A DNA stretch of 38,618 bases from Planctomycetota bacterium (GTDB taxonomy: Bacteria > Planctomycetota > J058 > JAJDCQ01), in assembly GCA_029260755.1 (NCBI GenBank), contig JAJDCQ010000002.1:1-38618 (forward strand), read 5' to 3'. The translations under genes were made by a program, and so were the position numbers. A model generated the notes under the pieces. That model was given only the letters and a program-made list of their open reading frames with translations. It was not told where the DNA came from and ran no database searches. This document shows positions 24,925-34,900 of the stretch, one piece after another; position 1 is the first letter of the stretch, and each line of letters opens with the position of its first letter.

Positions 24925-26130
24925 TCATGTCGTCTCGGCCCGGGCGGGCCGCAGGGCGTGCAGGGCGAGGTCGGCGAGGGTCACCGTCACGACCAGCGCC
25001 CCGATCGCGGCCATGCTCGGGAGCGGCCAGATGATGACGAAGCCGCCGACGAGGCCGAGGACGCCGCCGAGCAGCGTGATGAACGAGAGCTTGTCGTCGG
25101 AGAACTCGCGGAAGCCGCTCTCGAGCTGCTCGCTCGTGACGCTCGAGAGCTGCTCGAGGACGATCGCGCGGATGTCGACCTCGCGGACGAGCCCGATCAG
25201 CATCCTCGTCAGGACGCGGTCGATCTGCTCGCGGCGCGCCTCGAGGGCGAGCGGCAGCCGCTCGAGGACGCCGTCGGCCTGCCCGAGGATGGCGTCGGCG
25301 GTCACGTCGAGCTGCTCGACCTCCCGGTTGATGGCCGCGACGAGCGGCGGCTGCCAGACGTCCTTCAGCTTGCCGACGAGCCAGGCGCGGAACGAGGATC
25401 CGGCGAACTCCTCGAGCCGCTCGGCGGCGACGCTCGCGACGCGATCGCGGAAGGCCGGGTCGCTCGTCAGCTCACCTATGTAACCGAGGATCATGTTGCG
25501 GAGGTCCGCCTTGAGCTCGGGGTCCTCGACGACGACCTTGAGCTTCTCGATCACGCCATCGGTGAAGCGCGAGACGACCCGGGTCTCCTCGATCTTTCGG
25601 AAGATCAGCTCCTCGTTGATGAGCTTGCCGAGCACCTCGTCCGCGACCTTCTCGATGAGCTGATCGCGCTGCTGCGGGATCAGCCCGTGCCCGAAGATCG
25701 GCCGGCGCTCCCGCGGCCAGAAGAGCATCTTGATCGCGACCCAGTTCGTGCCGAAGCCGATCATGCCGGCGACCGAGCACGACCGGATCAGGCCGTGGAA
25801 GTCCCAGACGAACGAGAGGCCGAACAGCAGGAGGCAGCCCGGGAGGAAGAGCCGAAGCGCGAGGGCAATGCCGACGCCGGTCGCGAACGCGAGGCTGCCG
25901 ACATCGGGATCCTCGCCCGCCGGGCGATCCGAGCTGAACGGCAGCCCCGTCTCGCGGTCGACCATCCGCTTGCGGTACTTCTCGAACAGCTCGACGAACC
26001 CGATCCGCGGGATCCGGTCGACCCAGGTGGGTCGCCGGAGCTCGGGCTCGGCCGCCGCGTCGGACGGCGCGCCCTCCTCGTCGTCGGGCGTCTCGGCGGG
26101 CGGCGGCTCGGGCGGCGGCGTGTCGGTCAT
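24925..26130 (-). CDS. DUF445 membrane protein
   Basis: This protein has 401 residues and belongs to DUF445 (YheB/YjiN relatives; function unknown). The diagnostic stretch GFGTNWVAIKMLFWPRERRP (positions about 145-164), followed by GHGLIPQQRDQLIEKVADEV, is the family's conserved TNxxAIKMLF and GLIPxxR motif. Spans lie at about 82-109 and 112-142, and at the C-terminus (about 352-390), with a long amphipathic helical region between (about 170-345). An acidic Pro-rich N-terminus of about 40 residues precedes. ATG 26130 is chosen over an earlier ATG at 26166, which would add 12 unrelated residues; neither has a clear ribosome site. It lies 63 bases downstream of the next gene on the same strand and may share its transcript. 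Confidence 0.88.
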   Translation of the reverse strand: MTDTPPPEPPPAETPDDEEGAPSDAAAEPELRRPTWVDRIPRIGFVELFEKYRKRMVDRETGLPFSSDRPAGEDPDVGSLAFATGVGIALALRLFLPGCLLLFGLSFVWDFHGLIRSCSVAGMIGFGTNWVAIKMLFWPRERRPIFGHGLIPQQRDQLIEKVADEVLGKLINEELIFRKIEETRVVSRFTDGVIEKLKVVVEDPELKADLRNMILGYIGELTSDPAFRDRVASVAAERLEEFAGSSFRAWLVGKLKDVWQPPLVAAINREVEQLDVTADAILGQADGVLERLPLALEARREQIDRVLTRMLIGLVREVDIRAIVLEQLSSVTSEQLESGFREFSDDKLSFITLLGGVLGLVGGFVIIWPLPSMAAIGALVVTVTLADLALHALRPARAETT

Positions 26131-26193
26131 GCGCCCGACGCTAGAGCGGTCGACCCCCGGTGGCAAGACCGACGGACGAGCCCAGAAGAGCGC

Positions 26194-27063
26194 TCACCAG
26201 TCGCGGGCCGCCGCGATCACCGCCAGCCTCACCTCGTCGGCCTTCGCGAGGCAGCGCCGCTCGCGGGTGAGGTCACGCTTCGTGGTCGCCAGGCGGTCGG
26301 CGCCGTAGTACTCGAACTCCGAGAATGCCGCGCAGGTCCCGCACCAGCTGTCCGGCTCGGAGATGTTCTCGACGACGAGAGCGGGAACCTCTCCGAGGCC
26401 CAGGAGCTCCGACAGCACCGGGAGCGCCCGTGCGAAGCCCGGCTCCCGGGCGCGCACGAGCGCCAGGAGCTCCATCGCCGCCGTCCGATCGCCCGCGCGC
26501 GCCGCGTCGATCACCGCGCCGAGCGGTTCGCTCGAGCCGCGCGGCTCCCCGGCGCCGTGGAGGTCGGCCGCCGCGTCCGCGAACTGCATCCCGAGGCGCT
26601 CGACCCGAAGGGCGCGCGCCCGATCTCTGATCGTGCGCTCCGCGAGGACGAGACGCGCGGCGCCGAGGAGGAGCCCGCCGCCGAGCGCGATCCCCGTCAT
26701 GACACCGCGGAGGGTGAGGGCGCGGCGTGGTCGCGGTGGCCGCTCTGGCTCGACCCCGAGCGCGCTCCGGCTCGCGCCTCGGTCGCCCGCCCGGCTCCGG
26801 GGACGGGCCACCCGGCGGAACGTCGAGACCGCGAGCCAGGCGATGCTCGCGTGAAGCAGGATGGCCTCGCGGTGGAAGAGCTCGGCGTGCGGGAGCCACG
26901 TCGCGTGGGAGGGTCCGAACGAAGCGAGGAGCGAGTAGCGCAGATCGACGGCCAGGTTCACGATGCCGTACCCCGCGACCGCGATCGCCCCCGCCGCCAC
27001 CGATGCGAGCCCGTGGCGCGGGCGGGTCATCGTCGGGGGCGTCTCGTCTACGGCTGGCGTCAT
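26194..27063 (-). CDS. Membrane protein with C-terminal CxxC
   Basis: I do not recognise a family for this 289-residue protein. Two or three membrane spans lie in the first 150 residues (about 20-46, 66-80, 120-140), joined by an Arg-rich loop. The C-terminal 130 residues form a soluble helical region with DAARAGDRTAAMELLALVRA, a TPR- or HEAT-like helix pair. They also contain SWCGTCAAFSEFEYYG, whose CxxC could be redox-active or bind metal; a third Cys lies in RRCLAK. The frame is open to ATG 27144; ATG 27063 is preferred because the earlier start would overlap the likely promoter of divergent kinase D. No ribosome site supports either. It probably forms a transcript with the downstream DUF445 gene. 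Confidence 0.65.
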   Translation of the reverse strand: MTPAVDETPPTMTRPRHGLASVAAGAIAVAGYGIVNLAVDLRYSLLASFGPSHATWLPHAELFHREAILLHASIAWLAVSTFRRVARPRSRAGDRGASRSALGVEPERPPRPRRALTLRGVMTGIALGGGLLLGAARLVLAERTIRDRARALRVERLGMQFADAAADLHGAGEPRGSSEPLGAVIDAARAGDRTAAMELLALVRAREPGFARALPVLSELLGLGEVPALVVENISEPDSWCGTCAAFSEFEYYGADRLATTKRDLTRERRCLAKADEVRLAVIAAARDW

Positions 27064-27129
27064 GGCGTCGATGGTGGTCCGCGAGGCTCCGGCTGTCCAG
27101 ATGGAGGGTCGCCAGCGGCGGCCCGCGGT

Positions 27130-27159
27130 TTGGTCGGTCACCATCGACTCGGCTAAGCT
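27130..27159 (+). promoter_or_regulatory. Candidate promoter of kinase D
   Basis: TTGGTC at 27130-27135 and TAAGCT at 27154-27159 are separated by 18 bases. Transcription would begin near 27166, about 27 bases before the GTG at 27193. Both boxes match the consensus only in part. Confidence 0.3.
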
Positions 27160-27192
27160 GCCAGCGGTCGGGGAAGCTCCGAGCGACGCGCC

Positions 27193-30100
27193 GTGTCTCT
27201 ACCTCCATCTGCCGCGCAGCCCGGTCCGCCGGGCGACTCGAGACGTCCGAGCCAGGGGTCGGCGCGTCTCCGCGCCAACGATCCGGCGAGCCATCCGATG
27301 GCCGGCCGGTCCGGCGCCGTCCCCGCGCCCCTCGGCCGGCAGCTCGGGCGCTACCTCCTCACCGAGGAGCTCGGTCGCGGCGGGATGGGGGTCGTCTGGC
27401 GGGCGTTCGACCCCTCGCTCCGCCGCGACGTCGCGGTCAAGCGCCTCGGCGTCGGCGGGCCGGTCGACGAGCGCCAGCGGCAGCGCTTCGTGCGCGAGGC
27501 GCGGGCCGCCGGTCGCCTCCGGCACTCCGCGATCGTCGCCGTCCACGAGGTAGGCGAGATCGAGGGGCAGCCGTTCATCGTCATGGACCTCGTCGAGGGC
27601 GAGAGCCTCGAGACGCTCCTCGATCGCGACCTGCCCTCACCCCGGTGGGTCGCCGAGGTCGCCCGCGACGTCGCCTGGGCGCTCGAGCACGCCCACGGCC
27701 ACGGCATCGTCCACCGGGACGTGAAGCCCGGCAACATCCTGATCGAGCGACCCCGGGCCGGTCCCGGCGACCGTACCCCGGCCTCGCCCTACGGCCGGCC
27801 GGTCCTGACCGACTTCGGCCTCGCCGCCGAGCCGGCGACCGACGAGCGCATCACCCTGAGCGGCCAGCTCGTCGGCACGCCCGCGTTCATGGCGCCGGAG
27901 CAGGCGAGCCCCGGACACGCGCCGATCGGTCCGGCCACCGACGTCTGGGCGCTCGGCGCCGTCCTCTACCGCGCGCTCGCCGGGCGGTCTCCGTTCGCCG
28001 GGGGCGACCTCCTCTCCACGATCCGGAAGGTGATGCTCGACGACCCGGCGCCGCTGCGCGGCTCGGGCGTGATCGTGCATCGCGACCTCGAGACGATCGC
28101 GTTGCGGTGCCTCGAGAAGCGACCCGAGCGGCGCTACCCGACCGCGGCGGCGCTCGCCGAGGACCTCGATCGGTTCTGCCGGGGCGAGCCGATCGCCGCC
28201 CGTCCTCTCTCGAGGGTCGAGCAGGCGCGGCGCTGGGCGCGGCGTCACCGGCTGGCGACCGTCGCGGTCGGCGGGGTCGCGATCGCGGTGGTCGTCGCGG
28301 CCGTCGTCGGCGGCCTGGCCCGGCTCGAGCTCGCGCGCCGCGTCGACGACGAGCGACGGGCGTTCGTCGAGACTGTGCGGCAGCGCGCGGAGCGGACGAA
28401 CGAGGCGTTCCGCGCCGAGCTGGCGAGCCCGCCGGGGGAGGCGACGCTCGAGGGCCGGCTCCGCCGGCGCGACCGCGTCGTCGCGCTCGGGCTCGACGCG
28501 CTGGCGGCGGCGATGGAGCTGCGCGGCCTGGTCCGCGACGACGATGCGTCCCGCGGCGCGTTCGACGTGGCGATGGCGATGGGCGAGGCCGCCCTCGAGG
28601 CGGAGCAGTGGAGCGTCGCCGCGAGCGCGTTCTCGAAGGCGGTAGAGACCGACGTCGACCCGGCCCGCGCGCGGGCGGCCCTGGTGCGCGTCGACGCCGA
28701 GCGTCTCCGGATCGCGCGCGAGCACCGCGAGGAGGTCGGCGCGATCCTCGACGCGATCCGCGGCGGCGAGCTGGCCGAGGTCGCCGGCGGGCTCGAGGAG
28801 GCGGTCTTCGCGATCGTGCGCTACCCCGAGGCGCAGACGGTCGAGCAACTCGGCGAGGCGCTCGACGAGGTCAGCGAGGCGCTGCGCCGCGGCACCGCCG
28901 ACGCCTACCGCGCCGCCGGGACGCCGACCCCCGCCGAGGCTCGCGCCGGGACCGGGCCGATCGATGGCCTCGACCACGCGATCGAGCGCTGGCTCGCGCT
29001 CGCGCCGGGCGAGGAGCCCGACGAGGAGACTCATCGGGCGCTCGATGCGGCCTCGAAGCGGATGGTGGAGCGCGCGGCGCGCGAGCGATCCTCGGAGGGG
29101 CGCTCGTGGGCGCGCGGGGCGCAGCTCGTCGCGACCGCCCAGGAGCGCGCGGTCGGCCGGCATCGCCTCGCCCTCGCCCGCGTGTGCAGCGACGCGCTCG
29201 GCCACCTCGGGCGGCACGAGTCCTCGGTCGACGCGCTCGGGCGCTACCTGTTCGCCGATCGAAACGAGGGTCGGGCGACCGTGGCCGCGGTCGCCCTCGG
29301 GCGTCTCGGCGGGCCGAAGGCGCATCGGCTGATCGTCGCGGCCGGGCGCCGCTTCGGATTCGAGGGGCCGCTCTGGAGCCGGGTCGTGCCGATGCTCGCC
29401 GAGGACGGCGTCGATGTTCCCGAGCTCTCGAGCGTCGGCGGCGACGCGGGCAGCCACGTCGAGCGGGGCAAGCTGCTCGAGGCGCGGGGCGATCGGGAGG
29501 GCGCTCTGCGGGAGTACGGCCTCGCGGTCGACGCCGCGCCGGACGCGGCCGACGGGCTCAGCCACCGCGGGATCCTCCGGGCGACCATGGGCGACCTCGA
29601 GGGCGCGAAGAGAGACCTCGACCGCGCCGGCGAGCTCGCCCCCGACGACGCCCGGGTCGTCTGCAACCGGGCGATCCTGCGCGAGGGGATGGGCGACCTC
29701 GAGGGCGCGATCCGCGAGATGACGCGGGCGATCGAGCTCGACCCCGGCTTCGCCCGAGCCCGGATCCAGCGGGCCACGTTCCGGCAGCGAGGAGGCGATC
29801 ACGCCGGGGCGCTCGTCGACCTCGACCGGGCCGTCGCGATCGCCCCCGGCAACGTCAACGTGTGGATCTCGCGAGGCAACGTGCGCGCGAACCTGCGCGA
29901 CCTCGCCGGCGCGCTCGGCGATCTCGATCGGGCGGTGGAGCTGGCGCCGGATGACCCGAAGACCCTCGCCGCGCGCGCGAACGTGCGCCGCCGGGCCGGT
30001 CGCCCCGCCGACGCGATGGCCGACCTCTCGCGTGCCATCGAGCTCGCGCCGCGCGACGCCGAGCTCTGGCTGCTGCGCGGACGGCTGCGCGACCGGGCCG

Positions 30101-31128
30101 ACGACCTCGACGGGGCGATCGCCGACCTCGACCGCGCGATCGAGCTGGCGCCTCGGCTCGCGGCGGCGTGGGCGCAGCGAGGGAGCTCGCGCGGGTCGCG
30201 CGGCGATCAGGAGGGCGCGATCGTGGACTGCACCGCCGCCCTCCAGATCGACTCCGAGTCGACCCAGGCGCTGAACTGCCGTGGCGTCGCGCGCCTCCAC
30301 CTGGGGCAGTTTCGCGGGGCGGCCGAGGACTTCGGGCGGGTCCTCGGGATCGAGGGCGAGAGCCCGGCCCTCCTCAGCAACCGTGCCCAGGCGCGGCTGC
30401 GGCTCGGAGACGCGCTCGGCGCCCTCGAGGACTACGACCGGGTGGTCACGCTCGACCCGGGGCGGGCGCTCCACCTCACCAACCGCGGGATGGCGCGAGC
30501 CGCGGCGGGCGACCCCGACGGGGCGCTGCAGGACTTCGAGCGCGCCCTCGAGCTGGAGCCCGACGACGTCCGGAGCCTCGACGCGCGAGGAGCGACGTGG
30601 TTGAGGCGCGGGCGATGGGAGGCGGCGCGCGACGACTTCAGCCGTGCCCTCGCGATCGACCCGTACGACTACGCCCGGTGGGCGAATCGGGGGTCGGCTC
30701 GCCAGAAGCTCGACGACGCCGCCGGCGCCGTCGAGGACTTCTCGCGCGCGATCGAGCTCGCCCCGGAGCGGCCGACCCTCTTCGCGTGGCGCGGCAAGGC
30801 GCGGGCGGCGCTCGGCGACCTCGAGGGGGCCGTCTCGGACTGCGCGCGCGTCGCCGAGCTCGCCCCCGCGGGAGCCGCGGCGTGGCACAACCTCGCGACG
30901 ATGCGGCGCCGCGCGGGCGACCTCGATGGGGCGATCGCCGACTACGATCGGGCCCTCGCGCGCGATCCCGAGCTCGCCCTGGCGCACCGGGGGCGCGGCC
31001 TCGCCCGCGAGGCGAGCGGCGATCGGGCCGGGGCGATCGCGGACCTCGAGCGCTTCCTGGCCATCGCGCCCGAGCACCCGCGGGCCGGCGACGCCCGCGA
31101 GCGGCTCTCTCGGCTCCGCGGCGGCTGA
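27193..31128 (+). CDS. Ser/Thr protein kinase D with 16 TPR repeats
   Basis: This Hanks-type kinase has 1311 residues. Kinase domain about 54-330: GRGGMGVVWRA (61-71), K83 (VAVK), HRDVKPGN (174-181), DFG (207-209), APE (234-236). The segment RFCRGEPIAARPLSRVEQARRWARRHR (327-353), typical of planctomycete kinases, leads into one membrane span (354-376). A helical, charged region of about 375 residues follows, then 16 TPR units of 34 residues (about 754-1297), each ending in a form of DRAIELAPxD. Such TPR arrays bind peptides or act as scaffolds. GTG 27193 is uncertain; ATG 27298 is in frame and removes only 35 low-complexity residues. It is the first of three plus-strand genes. Kinase identity is firm; ligand unknown. 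Confidence 0.92.
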   Translation: MSLPPSAAQPGPPGDSRRPSQGSARLRANDPASHPMAGRSGAVPAPLGRQLGRYLLTEELGRGGMGVVWRAFDPSLRRDVAVKRLGVGGPVDERQRQRFVREARAAGRLRHSAIVAVHEVGEIEGQPFIVMDLVEGESLETLLDRDLPSPRWVAEVARDVAWALEHAHGHGIVHRDVKPGNILIERPRAGPGDRTPASPYGRPVLTDFGLAAEPATDERITLSGQLVGTPAFMAPEQASPGHAPIGPATDVWALGAVLYRALAGRSPFAGGDLLSTIRKVMLDDPAPLRGSGVIVHRDLETIALRCLEKRPERRYPTAAALAEDLDRFCRGEPIAARPLSRVEQARRWARRHRLATVAVGGVAIAVVVAAVVGGLARLELARRVDDERRAFVETVRQRAERTNEAFRAELASPPGEATLEGRLRRRDRVVALGLDALAAAMELRGLVRDDDASRGAFDVAMAMGEAALEAEQWSVAASAFSKAVETDVDPARARAALVRVDAERLRIAREHREEVGAILDAIRGGELAEVAGGLEEAVFAIVRYPEAQTVEQLGEALDEVSEALRRGTADAYRAAGTPTPAEARAGTGPIDGLDHAIERWLALAPGEEPDEETHRALDAASKRMVERAARERSSEGRSWARGAQLVATAQERAVGRHRLALARVCSDALGHLGRHESSVDALGRYLFADRNEGRATVAAVALGRLGGPKAHRLIVAAGRRFGFEGPLWSRVVPMLAEDGVDVPELSSVGGDAGSHVERGKLLEARGDREGALREYGLAVDAAPDAADGLSHRGILRATMGDLEGAKRDLDRAGELAPDDARVVCNRAILREGMGDLEGAIREMTRAIELDPGFARARIQRATFRQRGGDHAGALVDLDRAVAIAPGNVNVWISRGNVRANLRDLAGALGDLDRAVELAPDDPKTLAARANVRRRAGRPADAMADLSRAIELAPRDAELWLLRGRLRDRADDLDGAIADLDRAIELAPRLAAAWAQRGSSRGSRGDQEGAIVDCTAALQIDSESTQALNCRGVARLHLGQFRGAAEDFGRVLGIEGESPALLSNRAQARLRLGDALGALEDYDRVVTLDPGRALHLTNRGMARAAAGDPDGALQDFERALELEPDDVRSLDARGATWLRRGRWEAARDDFSRALAIDPYDYARWANRGSARQKLDDAAGAVEDFSRAIELAPERPTLFAWRGKARAALGDLEGAVSDCARVAELAPAGAAAWHNLATMRRRAGDLDGAIADYDRALARDPELALAHRGRGLAREASGDRAGAIADLERFLAIAPEHPRAGDARERLSRLRGG
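29452..31083 (+). repeat. Sixteen degenerate 102-base units encoding TPRs
   Basis: The units encode 34-residue TPRs with shared codons around GACCTCGAC and GCGATCGAGCTC. They are diverged at most positions, which points to old duplications, although the central units 4 to 7 look most alike. Confidence 0.75.
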
Positions 31129-31235
31129 TCCCTCGAGTCACCGGCGCGGTCTGCTCTCGTTTCCGATGAAACGCCGATGCTCCGCCGCCCGTCATCCCTT
31201 TCCCCGGGATGGGGGGCACACGATCGGAGCTCGAC

Positions 31236-31943
31236 ATGCACGACCACGCCCCCGTTCACGCCACCTCCCTCGCCGCCGGCGCTGCGGCCGTCCCCATCGA
31301 CGAGGTCCACCTCGGACCGATCGCCCACGCCCTGAGGCCCGGCGAGCAGATCACCTGGACCGACCGTCCGCGCGGTCTCCGGGGCGTCCTGGCCGGCTTC
31401 GTGACGGGCCGTGTCTCGGTCAGCGCGATGCTCGGCGCGGCGATCGCCCTCCTCGTGGTCTACCTCCTCACCCTCGGCTTCGCTCTCCTCGTCGCGTGGC
31501 CGGTCGCGGCGATCGTCGGCCTCTTCATCGACGGAGCCGTCGCGACGGCCCGAGGAATGATCGAGCCGTTCGCGATCGGCTGGGCCGGCCTCATCCTCCT
31601 CTTCGTACTCCACGACGCCATCTCGTTCCGGAACCGGGTGTGCTACGCCCTGACCGACCGTGGCCGGATCATCGTCCGGCACCACGATGAGCTCCACGTT
31701 CACTCGCTCCCTCGTCCCGAGGCGCTCGAGGTCGCCGAGAGTCCGCTGGAGGGCGCCGTCGCCGTCTGGCTGGGCGTCGACGATCTCGCACCGGTCGGGT
31801 TCGAGGGGCCCAGAGGCTGGCCGGCGTCGGAGCAGGAGGGCGGCCCGCGCGTCGTCCTGATCGGCCTCGCCGATCCGCGGGAGGCCGCCCGGGCGATCGG
31901 GTTCGAGGCGCTGGCGCACCACGAGCTGCGCCCCGGCGTCTGA
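31236..31943 (+). CDS. Membrane protein with PH-like domain
   Basis: This protein has 235 residues. ALRPGEQITWTDRPRG (about 31-46) followed by two spans (about 56-95 and 108-130) and YALTDRGRIIVRHHDELHVH (about 138-157) matches the pattern of bacterial PH-domain membrane proteins (YdbS/bPH type), in which a span pair splits a small beta domain and YALTxxR opens the PH strand series. The rest is a beta/alpha region with a conserved-looking IGLADPREAARAIGFEAL near the end. It probably binds membrane or a partner protein. ATG 31236 is chosen because GGAG lies six bases upstream; an ATG at 31209 has no site. It sits between kinases D and E on the same strand, 107 and 46 bases from them, so it may be cotranscribed with both. 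Function unknown. Confidence 0.65.
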   Translation: MHDHAPVHATSLAAGAAAVPIDEVHLGPIAHALRPGEQITWTDRPRGLRGVLAGFVTGRVSVSAMLGAAIALLVVYLLTLGFALLVAWPVAAIVGLFIDGAVATARGMIEPFAIGWAGLILLFVLHDAISFRNRVCYALTDRGRIIVRHHDELHVHSLPRPEALEVAESPLEGAVAVWLGVDDLAPVGFEGPRGWPASEQEGGPRVVLIGLADPREAARAIGFEALAHHELRPGV

Positions 31944-31989
31944 CCCTCTTTGCGTCGGTCGGCCCTCGCGACGATCATCGCTTCGCGTC

Positions 31990-34900
31990 ATGACCGACCG
32001 ATCCGATCTGGAGCGCGCCCCGACGGAGCTCAGCCCTCCGCCGGGCGCGTCCCCATCCGAACGCCTCCAGGCGGCGGCCGCCGCCGACGATGCGGCGGTG
32101 ATGCCGGAGGAGGCACGCCGCGCCATGGAGGATCCGTCCCGTCGCCTCGGCGATCGGTACGTCCTCCTCGACGAGCTCGGCCGCGGTGGCATGGCCGTCG
32201 TCCATCGCGGATGGGACACGGCCCTCCATCGACCGGTCGCCATCAAGATGATCCTCCCGGGCGGCGGCAGCCGGGCGCAGGAGGTCGCGCGGCTGCTCCG
32301 CGAGGCGCGGGCCGCGGCCAAGCTACGGCATCCGGCGATCGTTCCGGTCCACGAGATCGACGAGCACGACGGGCGGCCGTACCTGGTGATGGACTTCGTC
32401 GACGGAGTCACCCTCGACCAGGCCGTCGAGCAGGTCCCGCCCAGCCCGCGTCGCCTCGCCGCCGTCGTTCGCGGCGTCGCCCAGGCGCTCCATCACGCCC
32501 ACGAGGCTGGCATCATCCACCGCGATGTGAAGCCGCAGAACGTCATCATCGATCGCGACGGGCGGCCCCACCTCACCGACTTCGGCCTCGCCCGCGACTT
32601 CGGTCAGGACCGCGCCCTCACGGTGACCGGTCAGCTCCTCGGCACGCCCGGCTACGTGGCGCCCGAGCAGGCCCGCGGCGATCGAGAGGGGACCGGCCCG
32701 CTCGCCGACGTCTACGGGCTCGGCGGGATCCTCTACCACGTCCTCCTCGGTCGGCCGCCGTTCACCGGCGCGACGATCATCGAGGTCGTGACGAAGGTCT
32801 TCCGGAGCGACCCGGATCTCCCGCGGCGGATCGACCCGAAGATCCACGTCGACCTCGAGACGATCGCGATGCGGTGCCTCGAGAAGGAGCCCGCGCGACG
32901 CTACCGGAGCGCGCGCGAGGTCGCCGAGGAGCTCGAGCGGTTCATCGACGGGCAGGCGATCCTCGCCCGCCCCATCGGGCGCCGAGAGCGGATGTGGCGC
33001 TGGGCCCGGAGCCACCGGGCGCTCGCGGGGGCGGTCGGCTCCGCCGCCGTCGTCGCCGCCGTGAGCGCGGTGGCCGCGGTCGTCTTCGGCGTCTGGAGCT
33101 TCGCGGCGATCCGCCATCAGCGCGACCTCGCCCGCGGCGAGACCGCGCGGGCCGTCGCCGCCGAGGCCGACGCCCGCTCGGCGGCCGACCGCGAGGCGAG
33201 CGCGCGGTCCGAGGTGGAGGCCGGGAGCCGGGCGAAGGACCTCCTCCTCGCCCGGGCGCTCCGCGAACGGGCCGAGCGCCTCGGCGGGCTGGGCCGCCTC
33301 GCCGAGGCGGCGGCCCTCTACGCGGAGAGCGCGCGGGTCACCGACGGGGTCGAGGCCCGCTGGGGTCTCGAGCGCGCCCTCGCCGGCGCCGGGCGTTCGG
33401 TCTGGGTGAGCGGGCGCGGGCTGGAGGCGCGCGCGGTCGCCGCGTCGCCCGACGGGCGGCTCCTCGCGCTCGGGACCGCGTCCGGAGTGACGCGGATCTT
33501 CGACCTCGCGACCGGTCGGGAGCTCCGCTCGGTGGCCGGCCACCAGCGCGCCGTCTCGGCGGTCGCGTTCGACGAGGAGGGAGGGCGCCTCGCCACGGCG
33601 AGCCACGACGGCGCGGTCATCGTCTGGGACGCGACGACGGGCGAGCGCCTCGCGGAGGGCCGCGGCCACGTCAGCCGCGTCGTCGCCGTCGCCTGGGATG
33701 GCCGGGGACGGCTCGTCAGCGCCGACGCGGCCGGGATGCTGCTGCGGTGGGACGCGGCGACCGGCGCGAGGCTCGGCGAGCATCGCGCCGACGCGCCATC
33801 GCCCGAATCGTCGCCCCCGACGGGCCTGGTCGGGCTCGCCGGGGGCCGGGTCGTCCTGGGATCGGAGCGCGGCCTCCTCGGTTGGGACGACGGCGCCGCG
33901 GCGCCCGAGGTGATCGACGCCGGCGCCGTCGCGGCGATCGCGGTCGGCGCCGACGGTCGCCGCGTCGCGATCGCCTCGCCCACCGGCGCCGTCCGCGTGC
34001 GCGAGCGGGAGGGCGATGGCGCCCCTCGGACCGTCGGGGATGTCGGTCGCCCGGTCGTCGGCGTCGCGTTCGTGGGAGGCGGCGAGGCGCTCATCGTCGT
34101 CGGCGCCGACGGGAGCGTCGACGAGCTCCCCGTCGACGGCGGACCGGCGCGCTCGATCGCGTCGTCGGTCGACGCCGGCGTCGTGCTCGCCGCAGCGCTC
34201 ACCCGGGACGATGAGATCGTCCGCGTCTTCGCGGACGGCGCCGTCGATCTGCTCGCGCGGCGGGACGGAGCCGCCCGGCCCGGGCCGGTCGGTCACACCG
34301 CGGAGGTCGTCGCCCTCGGGTGGAGCCGGGACGGCGCGACGCTCGCCAGCGGGGCGGGCGATGGCGGGGTCATCGTGTGGCGGGCCGAGGACGGCGAGCT
34401 CCTCGCCCGCTTCGCCGGTCCGGCGGGCGGCGTGGCCGCGCTCGCGGTCCTCGACGGGGGCCGCGCCGTCGCCGTCTCGGGGCTCGACGGATCCCTCTGG
34501 TCGTGGGCGGTCGGGTCGGCCGCTCCGCGGTGGTCGTTCGATCTGCGCCACGCCGCGGTCCGGATCGGCGCCTCGCCCGACGGGGCGCTCCTCGCCGCGG
34601 TGACGGGCCCCGAGGTCCTGATCATCGACGCCGCCGGCGGCGACGTCGTCGCTCCCCTCGACCTCACCGAGGTCGGCGGCGCGATCGACGTGGCGTTCTC
34701 GACGGACGGGACCCAGCTCATCACGAGCGGCGCGGTCGGCCTGCGGGCCTGGGACGTGGCGAGCGGGAGGCCGCTCTGGACCGCCGATGGCGGCGGTGAT
34801 CGGATCGCCGTCGCTCCCGATGGGCGACGGATCGTGACGGTCGGGCCCGAAGGGTCGTTCTTCTGGGACGCGGCCACCGGGCGACAGCTCGTCACGTCTC

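Noticed and set aside
27637..31077. 1146-codon antisense frame over kinase D
   Set aside because: No known motif; its regular composition mirrors the TPR coding repeat on the other strand.
29452..31083. CRISPR-like array
   Set aside because: The periodic units are 102 bases, diverged and in frame, and encode TPR motifs; there are no identical repeats with unique spacers and no cas genes.
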